The translations under genes were made by a program, and so were the position numbers. A stretch of DNA of 64,000 nt from Nemertoderma westbladi (taxonomy: Eukaryota; Xenacoelomorpha; Nemertodermatida; Nemertodermatidae), in NCBI GenBank assembly GCA_032718475.1, contig JAUCBJ010006257.1, forward strand, positions 1 to 64,000. Reading direction: 5' to 3'. The notes beneath the pieces were generated by a model, which saw only the letters and a program-made list of their open reading frames with translations, was not told the DNA's origin and made no database searches. Positions 37,613 to 49,779 of this stretch are shown piece by piece (within the stretch, counting starts at the first letter, position 1; each line of letters begins with the position of its first letter).

Positions 37613-39062
37613 AAACAGTGCTGCCCCATCTAGGGATCGCACCAGGTCCTTCTGGATGGGGATCCCAAACAATGCTGCCCCATCTGGGGATCAAACAAGG
37701 ACTACCTGGATCGGGAGCCCAAACGGTGCTGCCCCATCTAGGGAACGAACCAGTGCCTTCAGGATGGGGATCCCAAACAGTGCTGCCCCATCTAGGGATC
37801 GAACCAGGGCCTTCTGGATGAGGAGCCCAAACGGTGCTGCCCCATCAAGGGATCGAACCAGACGTTCTGGATGAGGAGCCCAAACAGTGCTGCCCCATCT
37901 AGGGATCGAACCAGGGCCTTCTGGATGGGGAGCCCAAACAGTGCTGCCCCATCAAGGGATCGAACCAGACGTTCTGGATGAGGAGCCCAAACAGTGCTGC
38001 CCCATCAAGGGAACGAACCAGTGCCTTCAGGATGGGGATCCCAAATAGTGCTGCCCCATCTAGGGATCGAACCAGGGCCTTCTGGATGGGGAGCCCAAAC
38101 GGTGCTGCCCCATCAAGGGATCGAACCAGACGTTCTGGATGAGGAGCCCACACAGTGCTGCCCCATCTAGGGATCGAACCAGGGCCTTCTGGATGGGGAG
38201 CCCAAACAGTGCTGCCCCATCTAGGGATCGAACCAGGACGTTCTGGATGGGGAACCCAAACAGTACTGCCCCATCTAGGGATCGAACCAGGACGTTCTGG
38301 ATAGGGAAGCCAAACAGTACTGCCCCATCTAGGGATCGAACCAGGGCCTTCTGGATGGGGAGCACAAACAGTGCTGCCACATCTATGGATCGAACCAGGA
38401 CGTTCTGGATGGGGAACCCAAACAGTACTGCCCTATCTAGGGATCGAACCAGGACGTTCTGGATAGGGAAGCCAAACAGTACTGCCCCATCTAGGGATCG
38501 AACCAGGGCCTTCTGGATGGGGAGCCCAAACAGTGCTGTTCCATCTAGGAATCGAATCAGGGCCTTCTGGATGGGGAGTCCAAACTGTGCTACCCCATCT
38601 AGGGATCGAACCAGGACGTTCTGGATGGGGAACCCAAACAGTACTGCCCCATGTGATCGAACCAGGACGTTCTGGATGGGGAACCCAAACAGTACTGCTC
38701 CATCTAGGGATCGAACCAGGGACTTCTGGATGGGGAGCACAAACAGTGCTGCCCCATCTAGGGATCAAACCAGGACTTTCTGGATCGGGAGCCCAAATGG
38801 TGCTGCCCCATCTAGGGATCGAACCAGGGCCTTTTGGATGGGGAGCCCAAACAATGCTGCCCCATCTAAGGATATAACCAGGGCCTTCTGGATGCGGAGT
38901 CCAAACAATGCTGCCCCATCTAGGGATCGAACCAGGGCCTTCTGGATGGGGAGTCCAAACAATGCTGCCCCATCTAGGGATCGAACCAGGGCCTTCTGGA
39001 TGATGAGCCCAAACAGTGCTGCTCCATCTAGGGATCGAACGAGGACCTTCCGATGATGAGTC
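37613..39062. repeat. 54-bp satellite carrying Pol III B-box motifs
   Basis: About 27 tandem units of 54 bp (some 53 or 48 bp), each containing CAGTGCTGCCCCATCTAGGG and ATCGAACCAGG. On the minus strand most units read GGTTCGATCCC, an exact match to the B-box consensus GGTTCGANNCC. No convincing A-box accompanies it. Because 54 is a multiple of 3, long frames stay open on both strands (18-residue repeats such as SAAPSRDRTRAFWMGSPN). Both-strand openness and single-nucleotide phase breaks argue against a protein. Confidence 0.93.
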
Positions 39063-39086
39063 TAAAATATCGCAATTTTACCCAAT

Positions 39087-42000
39087 AAACTGCAGCTACT
39101 AATACTACAGCGCTATTAATACTGCAGCTATTAATACTGCAGCTATTAATACTACAGCTATTAATACTACAGCTACTAATACTGCAGCTATCAATACTGC
39201 AGCTATTAATACTGCAGCTACTAATACTGCAGCTACTAATACTACAGCTATTAATACTACAGCTATTAATACTGCAGCTATCAATACTGCAGCTATTAAT
39301 ACTACAGCTATTAATACTACAGCTATTAATACTACAGCTATTAATACTGCAGCTATTAATACTACAGTTACTAATACTACAGCTATTAATACTGCAGCTA
39401 TCAATACTGCAGCTATTAATACTGCAGCTACTAATACTGCAGCTATCAATACTGCAGCTATTAATACTGCAGCTATCAATACTGCAGCTATTAATACTGC
39501 AGCTACTAATACTGCAGCTATCAATACTGCAGCTATTAATACTGCAGCTACTAATACTGCAGCTACTACTACTAAAGCTATTAATACTGCAGCTATCAAT
39601 ACTGCAGCTATTAATACTACAGCTATTAATACTGCAGCTATTAATACTACAGCTATTAATACTACAGCTATTAATACTACAGCTAATAATACTACAGCTA
39701 CTAATACTGCAGCTATCAATACTGCAGCTACTAATACTGCAGCTACTAATACTGCAGCTATTAATACTGCAGCTAATAATACTACAGCTATAATACTACA
39801 GCTATTAATACTGCAGCTATTAATACTACAGCTACTAATACTGCAGCTATCAACACTGCAGCTACTAATACTACAGCTATTAATACTACAGCTATTAATA
39901 CTACAGCTATTAATACTGCAGCTATTAATACTACAGCTACTAATACTGCAGCTATCAACACTGCAGCTACTAATACTACAGCTATTAATACTGCAGCTAT
40001 TAATACTGCAGCTATTAATACTGCAGCTATTAATACTACAGCTATTAATACTACAGCTATTAATACTACAGCTATTAATACTACAGCTATTAATACTGCA
40101 GCTATTAATACTACAGCTATTAATACTACAGCTATTAATACTACAGCTAATAATACTACAGCTACTAATACTGCAGCTATCAATACTGCAGCTACTAATA
40201 CTGCAGCTACTAATACTGCAGCTATTAATACTGCAGCTAATAATACTACAGCTATAATACTACAGCTATTAATACTACAGCTATTAATACTACAGCTACT
40301 AATACTGCAGCTATCAACACTGCAGCTACCAATACTACAGCTATTAATACTGCAGCTATTAATACTGCAGCTATTAATACTGCAGCTACTAATACTGCAG
40401 CTATCAATACTGCAGCTATTAATACTGCAGCTACTAATACTGCAGCTATCAATACTGCAGCTATTAATACTGCAGCTATCAATACTGCAGCTATTAATAC
40501 TGCAGCTACTAATACTGCAGCTATCAATACTGCAGCTATTAATACTGCAGCTACTAATACTACAGCTATTAATACTGCAGCTATTAATACTGCAGCTATT
40601 AATACTACAGCTATTAATACTGCAGCTACTAATACTGCAGCTACTAATACTGCAGCTAATAATATTAGAGCTATTAATACAGCAGCTACTAATACTGCAG
40701 CTAATAATACTGCAGCTAATAATACTGCAGCTATTAATACTACAGCTATTAATACTACAGCTATTAATACTGCAGCTATTAATACTGCAGCTATTAATAC
40801 TGCAGCTATTAATACTACAGCTATTAATACTGCAGCTATTAATACTACAGCTATTAATACTACAGCTATTAATACTGCAGCTACTAATACTGCAGCTACT
40901 AATACTGCAGCTATCAATACTACAGTTACTAATACTGCAGCTATTAATACTGCAGCTATTAATACTACAGCTATTAATACTACAGCTATTAATACTGCAG
41001 CTATTAATACTACAGCTAATAATACTGCAGCTATTAATACTACAGCTATTAATACTACAGCTATTAATACTGCAGCTACTAATACTGCAGCTACTAATAC
41101 TGCAGCTATCAATACTACAGCTATTAATACTGCAGCTATTAATACTACAGTTACTAATACTGCAGCTATTAATACTGCAGCTATTAATACTACAGCTATT
41201 AATACTGCAGCTAATAATACTCCAGCTATAATACTACAGCTATTAATACTGCAGCTAATAATACTACAGCTATTAATACTGCAGCTATTAATACTGCAGC
41301 TACTAATACTGCAGCTACTAATACTGCATCTACTAATACTGCAGCTACTAATACTGCAGCTACTAATACTGCAGCTATTAATACTGCTGCTATTAATACT
41401 GCAGCTACTAATACTGCAGCTATTAATACTGCAGCTACTAATACTGTAGCTACTAATACTGCAGCTACTAATACTGCAGATACTAATACTGCAGCTACTA
41501 ATACTGCAGATACTAATACTGCTGCTATTAATACTGCAGCTACTAATACTGCAGCTATTAATACTACAGCTACTAATACTACAGCTACTAATACTGCAGC
41601 TATTAATACTGCAGCTACTAATACTGCAGCTACTAATACTGCAGCTACTAATACTGCAGATACTAATACTGCAGCTACTAATACTGCAGCTATTAATACT
41701 GCTGCTATTAATATGGCAGCTACTAATACTGCAGCTATTAATACTACAGCTACTAATACTGCAGCTACTAATACTGCAGCTATTAATACTGCAGCTACTA
41801 ATACTGCAGTTATTAATACTGCAGCTATTAATACTGCAGCTACTAATACTGCAGCTATTAATACTGCAGCTAATAATACTACAGCTATTAATACTGCAGC
41901 TACTAATACTGCAGCTACTAATACTGCAGATACTAATACTGCAGCTAATAATACTAGAGCTATTAATACAGCAGCTACTAATACTGCAGCTACTAATACT

Positions 42001-44037
42001 GCAGATACTAATACTGCAGCTAATAATACTAGAGCTATTAATATAGCAGCTACTAATACTGCAGCTAATAATACTACAGCTATTAATACTGCAGCTACTA
42101 ATACTGCAGCTACTAATACTGCAGCTACTAATACTGCAGCTACTAATACTGCAGCTACTAATACTGCAGCTACTAATACTGCAGCTAATAATACTCCAGC
42201 TATTAATACTGCAGCTATTAATACTACTGCTATTAATACTGCAGCTATTAATACTGCAGCTAATAATACTACAGCTATTAATACTGCAGCTATTAATACT
42301 GCAGCTACTAATACTGCAGCTATTAATACTGCAGCTACTAATACTACAGCTATTAATACTGCAGCTATTAATACTGCAGCTACTAATACTACAGCTATTA
42401 ATACTGCAGCTACTAATACTGCAGCTACTAATACTGCAGCTACTAATACTGCAGCTACTAATACTGCAGCTACTAATACTGCAGCTACTAATACTACAGC
42501 TAATAATACTAGAGCTATTAATACAGCAGCTACTAATACTGCAGCTAATAATACTCCAGCTATTAATACTGCAGCTATTAATACTACTGCTATTAATACT
42601 GCAGCTATTAATACTGCAGCTAATAATACTACAGCTATTAATACTGCAGCTATTAATACTGCAGCTACTAATACTGCAGCTACTAATACTGCAGCTACTA
42701 ATACTGCAGATACTAATACTGCAGCTAATAATACTAGAGCTATTAATACAGCAGCTACTAATACTGCAGCTAATAATACTACAGCTATTAATACTGCAGC
42801 TATTAATACTGCAGCTACTAATACTGCAGCTACTAATACTGCAGCTATTAATACTGCAGCTACTAATACTGCAGCTACTAATACTGCAGCTACTAATACT
42901 GCAGCTAATAATACTAGAGCTATTAATACAGCAGCTACTAATACTGCAGCTATTAATACTACAGCTATTAATACTGCAGCTACTAATACTGCAGCTACTA
43001 ATACTGCAGCTACTAATACTGCAGCTACTAATACTGCAGCTACTAATACTGCAGCTACTAATACTGCAGCTACTAATACTACAGCTATTAATACTGCAGC
43101 TATTAATACTACAGCTATTAATACTACAGCTATTAATACTGCAGCTATTAATACTGCAGCTACTAATACTGCAGCTACTAATACTGCAGCTACTAATACT
43201 GCAGCTAATAATACTACAGCTATTAATACTGCACCTATTAATACTGCAGCTACTAATACTGCAGCTACTAATACTGCAGCTACTAATACTGCAGCTAATA
43301 ATACTACAGCTATTAATACTGCAGCTACTAATACTACAGCTAATAATACTGCAGCTATTAATACTACAGCTATTAATACTGCAGCTACTAATACTGCAGC
43401 TACTACTACTAAAGCTATTAATACTGCAGCTATCAATACTGCAGCTATTAATACTACAGCTATTAATACTGCAGCTATTAATACTACAGCTATTAATACT
43501 ACAGCTATTAATACTACAGCTAATAATACTACAGCTACTAATACTGCAGCTATCAATACTGCAGCTACTAATACTGCAGCTACTAATACTGCAGCTATTA
43601 ATACTGCAGCTACTAATACTGCAGCTATTAATACTACAGCTATTAATACTGCAGCTATTAATACTGCAGCTATTAATACTACAGCTATTAATACTGCAGC
43701 TACTAATACTGCAGCTAATAATACTACAGCTATTAATACTGCAGCTACTAATACTACAGCTATTAATACTGCAGCTATTAATACTGCAGCTACTAATACT
43801 GCAGCAATTAATACTGCAGCTATTAATACTGCAGCTACTAATACTGCAGCTACTAATACTGCAGCTATTAATACTACAGCTATTAATACTGCAGCTATTA
43901 ATACTACAGCTATTAATACTGCAGCTACTAATACTGCAGCTACTAATACTGCAGCTATTAATACTACAGTTACTAATACAGCTATTAATACTGCAGCTAT
44001 TAATACTGCAGCTACTAATACTGCAGCTACAGCTGTT
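39087..44037. repeat. 5-kb satellite of 15-bp units
   Basis: About 330 copies of ACTGCAGCTATTAAT and one-base variants (ACTACAG..., ...GCTACTAAT, ...GCTAATAAT, ...GCAGATACTAAT). The unit combines CTGCAG and ATTAAT, both palindromes, so either strand can fold back. Higher-order structure is visible. A one-base-short unit (GCTATAATACT) recurs near 39788, 40252 and 41226. The rare GCTACTACTACTAAAGC unit occurs at about 39561 and 43399. A block with AATACTCCAGC is repeated 360 bp apart (42190 and 42550). The 15-bp period keeps frames open for up to 945 codons on the minus strand (AAVLI/VAAVL) and 776 on the plus strand (NTAAT/INTAA). These are repeat translations, not genes. Confidence 0.97.
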
Positions 44038-44086
44038 AGTTGATTAACAAGGTTAATCTGCACTGGTCCGCCAATTGGTTTACGAA

Positions 44087-47000
44087 TTACTCCATAATTT
44101 CTGCCGATTGCGCTCCGATCTGCGACTCAGACAACGCATCGATAATATCCAGTAACAATTCCCTCCGCAAAGTTCGAACTTTCGGCAACTTGGCGATCCT
44201 CTTAAAATGGCAAACGATAATATTGAGACAATGATTCTTCATATCGAGAGCGCCTATCGAGTCAGTAGCCTCCAGTATGTGGATCACGTTCCCCGTTGTT
44301 ATATTAGTTTCTAGATTGTGTTTACAGAACGCCTGTAGTCGGTTGTTTGTGAATCCGTAGAAATGTGGCGCCGCAAACAAATAAAGAGAGTCTTCTGGGG
44401 GCATCGAAGCGTCGTCGTAATAAATATACCGCAGGAGGGAGTTAAACGATTGTAGAGTCGGGATTGTGTCGCCTATACTGATGTCTACCTCCCCACTGGA
44501 CGGCATATAGGAGCGAAACAACGCCTCGAAGTAGGCGGATCGCGCCGCTAGAATGGCCTTATGAGCGGGAACCGCTGCCCCGTTGACCCGCAGAACCACG
44601 TCGGTAAAGTCACGACCTACACTGCCGCACAGGAAGGTCTTTAGGTCCAACTCGAGGGAGGGCGTCTTGGTATCGGAGTCGGAGTGGGATTCCGGAGCTG
44701 CGAACAACGGCCCGAAACGATCGCGTCGGATAACCTCCACCAACAACTCCTTCGGGAGACTCTCGAACTCTCGCATCATTATAATTCGGTTGTAGTTGGA
44801 TTCCTTGATGATGAATCGCATACAACGTTCCTTAAGGTTATCCAACTCCAGCTGGTTGCCCTTTACGAGTATGAGCAACACGTTGTCCAGACATATACAG
44901 TTGTCAAGGTACTGTATGCAGAGCATCTCGAGTCCTTTTAGTTGCAGACAGATAGCCAGATGGTAGACGTCGACCATGAGTATAACGGCGGTTGGGGAAC
45001 ATCTGTCCTCGCTGGATACCGCCCCGTTGGTTGCTATGCCGTCCGTGTAGATGTACATTAGCGCCATACGGAAGGGTTTAACTTCTACTTTGTTGGGTAG
45101 AACTACGCGCAGTGGTTCTACTGCAGTAGATGCATCGTTATCGGCGTCAGGACCCAGATGCTTCTCGACGCTACTTCTACGCGCTTTCATCGCTTCTACA
45201 ATCGTGGCTCGCAGGTAATGCGACCGGGCCGCCACCATGGCGACGTGGGCTGTGACCACGGCCCCGTTGGGCCCCAGTACGAACTCGAGGTCTCCCAATT
45301 GACTCCCGTCTAGCAGTTTAGAGAAGTCCGACTTTAGTGTAGATTTGGGGTAGGACGACAACTGGAAACGGTAGATCTCTCCGCTCCTAAACAGAATAGC
45401 GTGGTACGGTACAATTACAGAAACGTGGCTAATTAACTAATTAAATTAATTTATTAACAACAAAACATCAGAAGAAAGAAAGTATGGTATTCAATATATC
45501 AATTATTTCATTGTAAATCTTTAATATATATAGAATGATGAATTGTATATTTTTCTTTGATTCTTTCTTGACTAATTTTCGGTCTCTTGATGACAGGATG
45601 GCCTAGATGTAATGAAAGAATGTGTTACCTTGGCTGTTACCGGTAGTTACTTTGGCATATTAAATCCTTTGACCAAATATAAAATGCAAGAAAAGCAAAC
45701 AGTCGGCCGAGGCCGGAGGCGACCCGAAGGATCCTCCTTCGATAATTGCTACCCGAGGGTAGGAGTGGCAGTGGGGTGGGGGGGCTAATCCTATCCTTAG
45801 TTTTTGCTTCCAGTAATTCAACTGATCCCCAGTGGATAAAAGGCTGAATGGACCCTGGTGGGAGTCGAACCTACAACCAATAGATTGCAGGCCCGGCGCT
45901 CAACCAACTGAGGTACCCCCAAAAGTCAAATTATTTAAAGAGAAACAAATGATTGCGGCTTGGGGTTATAAAATCATATCCATACAAATTACGTCCCAAC
46001 AACTGAACAACGTTGATTTGAGTTCTTAAACTTCGCGTATCAGAGAGTTTGAATAAACATACCGTATTAAACTTACCTAATGTTGTTCTCCACGGTCCCC
46101 CCGAATATAAACAGCGCGTCGCCAACTACGGCAGCCGAGTGAAACAGCCTACCGTTGGGGGTCTCGCTAACCGAGGACGTCTCGTTAACCGACCAGGAAT
46201 AGGCGTCCAGATCGTAGCGGTACAGCTCGTTGGGATGACTGTTACCGGAACCGCCTCCGAACACGTACAGATACCTACCGTGGTGAACCATCGTGTGTCC
46301 ATACCGCCGCGATGGAGGGGGCCAAAGGTCTGGTAACAGATGGTCCGTAGTTAACTTCATCCACTGTCTGTTGGAGAAACGAAACTGAAACAAATTATTA
46401 GCTATTTTAGCTCCAGATTGGCCGCTGAATACGAAAATAGAATCGCGAGCTACGGTTATAGCGAAGTTACAACAAGAAGGAGGAACCTCACCCCAGTGGT
46501 CCACTCTCTCCCAGCGCCTAGTAGGGGTCGAACTCTTCACCTCTGGATTCAAACTCAACGTCCACATGTCATTTAGTCGCGCGCTTCCATCGTACCCAGC
46601 GAATATCCACATCTTGTCGTCGTAAATGACAGCCCCGTGCGCGGAACGAGCCACCGGGGTCGTTCCTTCTATAACCCGCTCGTTCCACTGCCCCGTCGAG
46701 AACTTATACTCGAAGAGATCGTTCTTATTGCGTAGATTTGAGTTGGAGTAGATGTCGCCGGTGTATCCGCCGAATATAAACATGGATTGTTGGAACACCA
46801 CGGCGGAATGGTGGTACCGCGGTGCCGGTGGGGTACCCGTTGCAAACGCACGTCCCCAAGACAACTCCCGGCAGTCGAATCGCAAGAGATCGTTTAGCAT
46901 TTTGTGTCCGTCGTCCCCCCCGAACACGTACAGGGCTTCCTTGTAGGCGACCATCGTGTGTTTGCTGCGTCTCGCGCCCACAAATTCTGCACACTCCGGC

Positions 47001-47101
47001 ATCTGTCGCCATTTATGGATTGTCTCATACGGACCGAAATCAAGCGTGAGACTCTCCGCGCTACCCCAGATAGAGGTTGGCGCAACTTGTCCCGTTTCCA
47101 T
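44087..47101 (-). CDS. LZTR1: LZTR1-like kelch/double-BTB CUL3 adaptor, two exons
   Basis: CDS is complement(44087..45386, 46077..47101), predicting 774 aa (human LZTR1 is 840). Exon 1 encodes a six-bladed kelch propeller: DDLRF-type motifs with LYVFGGDDG (about 58-66), [40 protein letters not shown] and [13 protein letters not shown]. Exon 2 encodes two BTB-BACK modules, the first beginning [11 protein letters not shown] and the second [20 protein letters not shown]. The splice is clear. The donor, ATTAG|GTAAGT, is at 46077/46076. The acceptor, TTCTGTTTAG|GAGCGG, is at 45387/45386. Joining them restores [12 protein letters not shown], the conserved junction. Family knowledge: LZTR1 recruits RIT1 and RAS GTPases to CUL3 ubiquitin ligase on endomembranes. 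The human insertion between kelch blades 5 and 6 (about 60 aa) is absent. The stop codon lies only 50 bp from the 15-bp satellite, with no AATAAA between. Confidence 0.95.
45387..46076 (-). other. Only recognised intron of the LZTR1-like gene (690 bp)
   Basis: A GT-AG intron with donor GTAAGT and acceptor TTCTGTTTAG on the minus strand. It contains a tRNA-like repeat (45850-45920) and a GC-rich patch around 45695-45785. Confidence 0.9.
45850..45920 (-). repeat. tRNA-Cys-like sequence, probable SINE head or tRNA pseudogene
   Basis: Read on the minus strand it begins GGGGGTACCTCAGTTGGTTG, with an A-box-like stretch and CTCA/TGAG D-stem. It has a CTGCAAT loop that would place a GCA (Cys) anticodon, and ends AGGTTCGACTCCCACC with a full B-box (GGTTCGACTCC). 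The T-stem pairs at 4 of 5 positions. The anticodon and acceptor stems do not pair well, so it is unlikely to be a working tRNA. The position inside an intron fits an inserted tRNA-derived SINE. Its 3' limit is unclear and may extend toward 45690. Confidence 0.55.
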
Positions 47102-47439
47102 GACAACACCGCAAATTAAAGCACAATTTTTTAGCCTTACCGGTAGACCTACCAGAGTTAATCAGTTAATTGCGATTTGACCCAAACCAGAACATCAGTT
47201 GTTGTTGTTGTTAGGTTGTCCACTGACCATTGCTGTACACTTCAGCCCCCCGCCTGTCAGCAGCGCCAGCACCAACTGCCAACTGTCAGGCAGCCGTCAT
47301 CGTCAGTTTACGGTTATTAAATAAAGCAATAAAAGGATACCAATTAAAGTCATACCAAAATCGATGAAAATTTCACCAAAAAAAAAATATTATATTACAC
47401 CATTTTAAATAATGTGACCAAAAAAAAATTATTTAAAAC
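47102..47439. other. Upstream region of the LZTR1-like gene
   Basis: Non-coding sequence with a moderately GC-rich stretch at 47230-47310, where TCAG and AACTGCCAACTGTCAG motifs recur. A promoter is expected here from the gene orientation, but no TATA box or other element can be assigned with confidence. Confidence 0.3.
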
Positions 47440-47612
47440 AAAAAAAATTATTCAACACCAAATAAAATCAAGTCACCCCAAATACAATTATTCAAACAAC
47501 AAAATAAATTTTTCAACACCAAAAGCAAAAACAATTATTCAACATCAAATCAATTATTCAACACCAAAAACAATTATTCAACACCAAAAACAATTATTCA
47601 ACACCAAAATAA
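47440..47612. repeat. A-rich degenerate tandem repeat, about 20-22 bp
   Basis: Repeats of CAATTATTCAACACCAAAAA with variable spacing. The open frame across it is low-complexity and not credible as a gene. Confidence 0.7.
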
Positions 47613-47720
47613 ATAAATGCTCAGCAAATAAATGCTTCCCTGGTAACCCTCCGTCTAACTCTAATTGGAACCTAAAGTATGATCAGGCCCTTCTGACCTG
47701 AAATACCATGATATCATAAT

Positions 47721-47854
47721 TTATTACCAGGTTATTTAGTTATTTTACGAGTTATTTACCCGAGGGACATGTTATAGACCCGAGGCGAAGCCGAGGGTTT
47801 ATAACTGGCCCGAGGGTAAATAATGAGGAAAATAACTAAATAACCTGGTAATAA
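47721..47854. repeat. Imperfect palindrome / foldback (134 bp)
   Basis: TTATTACCAGGTTATTTAGT at 47721 has its near-complete complement at 47835-47854. The arms (about 66 bp each, roughly 85% matched by eye) meet at CGAGGCGAAGCCGAGG. The CGAGG...TTTAC motifs recall the hairpin inside the dispersed repeat at 30.45/53.9 kb. Confidence 0.8.
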
Positions 47855-47862
47855 GTGAGTTA

Positions 47863-48490
47863 TTAACCAATTTTACAAGGTTTCCCACATTTCTAAAAGG
47901 GCTTTAGTTTGGGGGCAGAAGTATTAAAATGGGGCTTGGATATTTTGGGGGTACAAATATAATATATTTTCATTTTTGTAATTCTTTATGTGCATTATAT
48001 TTTATTTCAAGACGGTTATTATTCCCTGGGGAGAAATAACTGAATTGGTGATGAATATCACCGACATTCATGTCCCGCATTTCCTGTCCAGTTCGACAAC
48101 TAAAGTACTGTACATGCATAATAAGCAATAAAGAGTATTGATAACATAAGTGGTGTACACATCCAATTAGCCCCTTCTCCTTCAAAATTTTAAAATAGTC
48201 CACATCTAAGGCATCACTTGTAGAATCTCATTATCAGCTTCATCCATCAGTGTCAACTGATCCCTATCCAATTGAATCTCTAATACATCTAAACATCCCG
48301 CCACCATATCCACCCCCACCCAGTCCATCCCGCCACCGCCACCATCTTGTCAAGAAAGAATTCGCTTGCGGGGCGAGCCACGAAGTGAGCGAAGCCTTAG
48401 CATATGGGTGTCATTAACGAGTTGCCTGTCGACGTCGTCTGTCGTCGTCGTAAATTTTTGATCGATAATAACTCGGTCATTCCTTGATTC
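47863..48490. other. Intergenic DNA, no recognised gene
   Basis: A minus-strand open frame of about 40 codons near 48210-48335 (MDWVGVDMVAGCLDVLEIQ...) has gene-like composition but no recognised domain or clear splice context. TTCGCTTGCGGGGCGAGCC at about 48360 is a small hairpin-like GC patch. Confidence 0.3.
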
Positions 48491-48500
48491 AATTAAAGTT

Positions 48501-49350
48501 ATTAGTTACAGACTCTTAGTTACAGACTATTAGTTACAGACTATTAGTTACAGACTCTTAGTTACAGACTCTTAGTTACAGACTATTAGTTACAGACTCT
48601 TAGTTGCAGACTCTTATTACAGACTCTCAGTTACAGACTCTCAGTTACAGACTCTTAGTTACAGACTATTAGTTACAGACTCTTAGTTAAGACTCTTAGT
48701 TACAGACTATTAGTTACAGACTCTTAGTTACAGACTCTTAGTTACAGACTCTTAGTTACAGACTCTTAGTTACAGACTCTCAGTTACAGAATCTCAGTTA
48801 CAGACTCTTAGTTACAGACTATTAGTTACAGACTCTTAGTTACAGACTATTAGTTACAGACTCTTAGTTACAGACTCTTAGTTACAGACTATTAGTTACA
48901 GACTCTTAGTTACAGACTCTCAGTTGCAGACTCTTAGTTACAGACTCTCAGTTACAAACTCTTAGTTACAGACTATTATTTACAGACTCTTAGTTACAGA
49001 CTATTAGTTACAGACTCTTAGTTACAGAATCTTAGTTACAGACTCTTAGTTACAGACTCTCAGTTACAGACTCTCAGTTACAGACTCTTAGTTACAGACT
49101 ATTAGTTACAGACTCTTAGTTACAGACTATTAGTTACAGACTCTTAGTTACAGACTCTTAGTTACAGACTCTTAGTTACAGACTCTTAGTTGCAGACTAT
49201 TAGTTACAGACTCTTAGTTATAGACTATTAGTTACAGACTCTCAGTTACAGACTCTTAGTTACAGACTCTTAGTTACAGACTTAGTTACAAACTCTTAGT
49301 TGCAGACTCTTAGTTGCAGACTCTTAGTTACAGACTCTCAGTTGCAGACT
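48501..49350. repeat. 14-bp minisatellite (TTACAGACTCTTAG)
   Basis: About 60 tandem units, alternating among GACTCTTAG, GACTATTAG and GACTCTCAG variants, with occasional TTGCAGAC units and a few short units. It ends immediately before the MITE-like element. Confidence 0.95.
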
Positions 49351-49360
49351 ATTGTGACGA

Positions 49361-49592
49361 GGATCGTCGGGTGAATACAAAACAAAGTCCCAAGACTTTA
49401 CTGCCCGTTCTGTACAAAACAAAGAGGTAAAGTCACATTAGGTCCCAAAGAGCGTTAGGTCCCATTGCTACTTAAAGGAGCATGTTAGAAAAGGAGCAGG
49501 TTACAGAGGCGTGCTGTGGGAACCAAAACAATAAACGAAAGTTAACAATTGGATCTTTGGTCTTTGTTTTGTACTCACCCGGGGATCGTCGG
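49361..49592. mobile_element. MITE-like element with 10-bp flanking duplication
   Basis: GGATCGTCGG occurs directly repeated at 49361-49370 and 49583-49592. Between them the ends are inverted repeats: CGGGTGAATACAAAACAAAG on the left, and on the right the complement of CGGGTGAGTACAAAACAAAG followed by ACC. Depending on where the ends are drawn, the duplication is 8 bp (hAT-like, (A/G)GGATCGT) or up to 10 bp. The interior (about 210 bp) has no coding capacity. Confidence 0.7.
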
Positions 49593-49779
49593 TATAATAT
49601 GATTAAACAATTTGTTTGATTTATGGAAATAAATCATGAATGAATTTGTATAATTAAATTTTCCATAAAATATTTGGTGCTGGAAGAATTGTTTTTGGTT
49701 GACAAGTAGTTATTTTAGGGAGATTGAATACACCCTAGTTGTTTTTGGGGCACAAACTGCAATGTTGTAACTCGACTTT

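Noticed and set aside
38139..39056. 305-aa RDRTRAFWMGSPN repeat ORF
   Set aside because: It is the product of a 54-bp satellite, also open on the other strand, with phase breaks between units.
41226..44063. 945-codon Ala/Val/Leu-rich minus-strand ORF
   Set aside because: It is the translation of a 15-bp satellite. The opposite strand is open as well (776 codons), and only the period divisible by three keeps it open.
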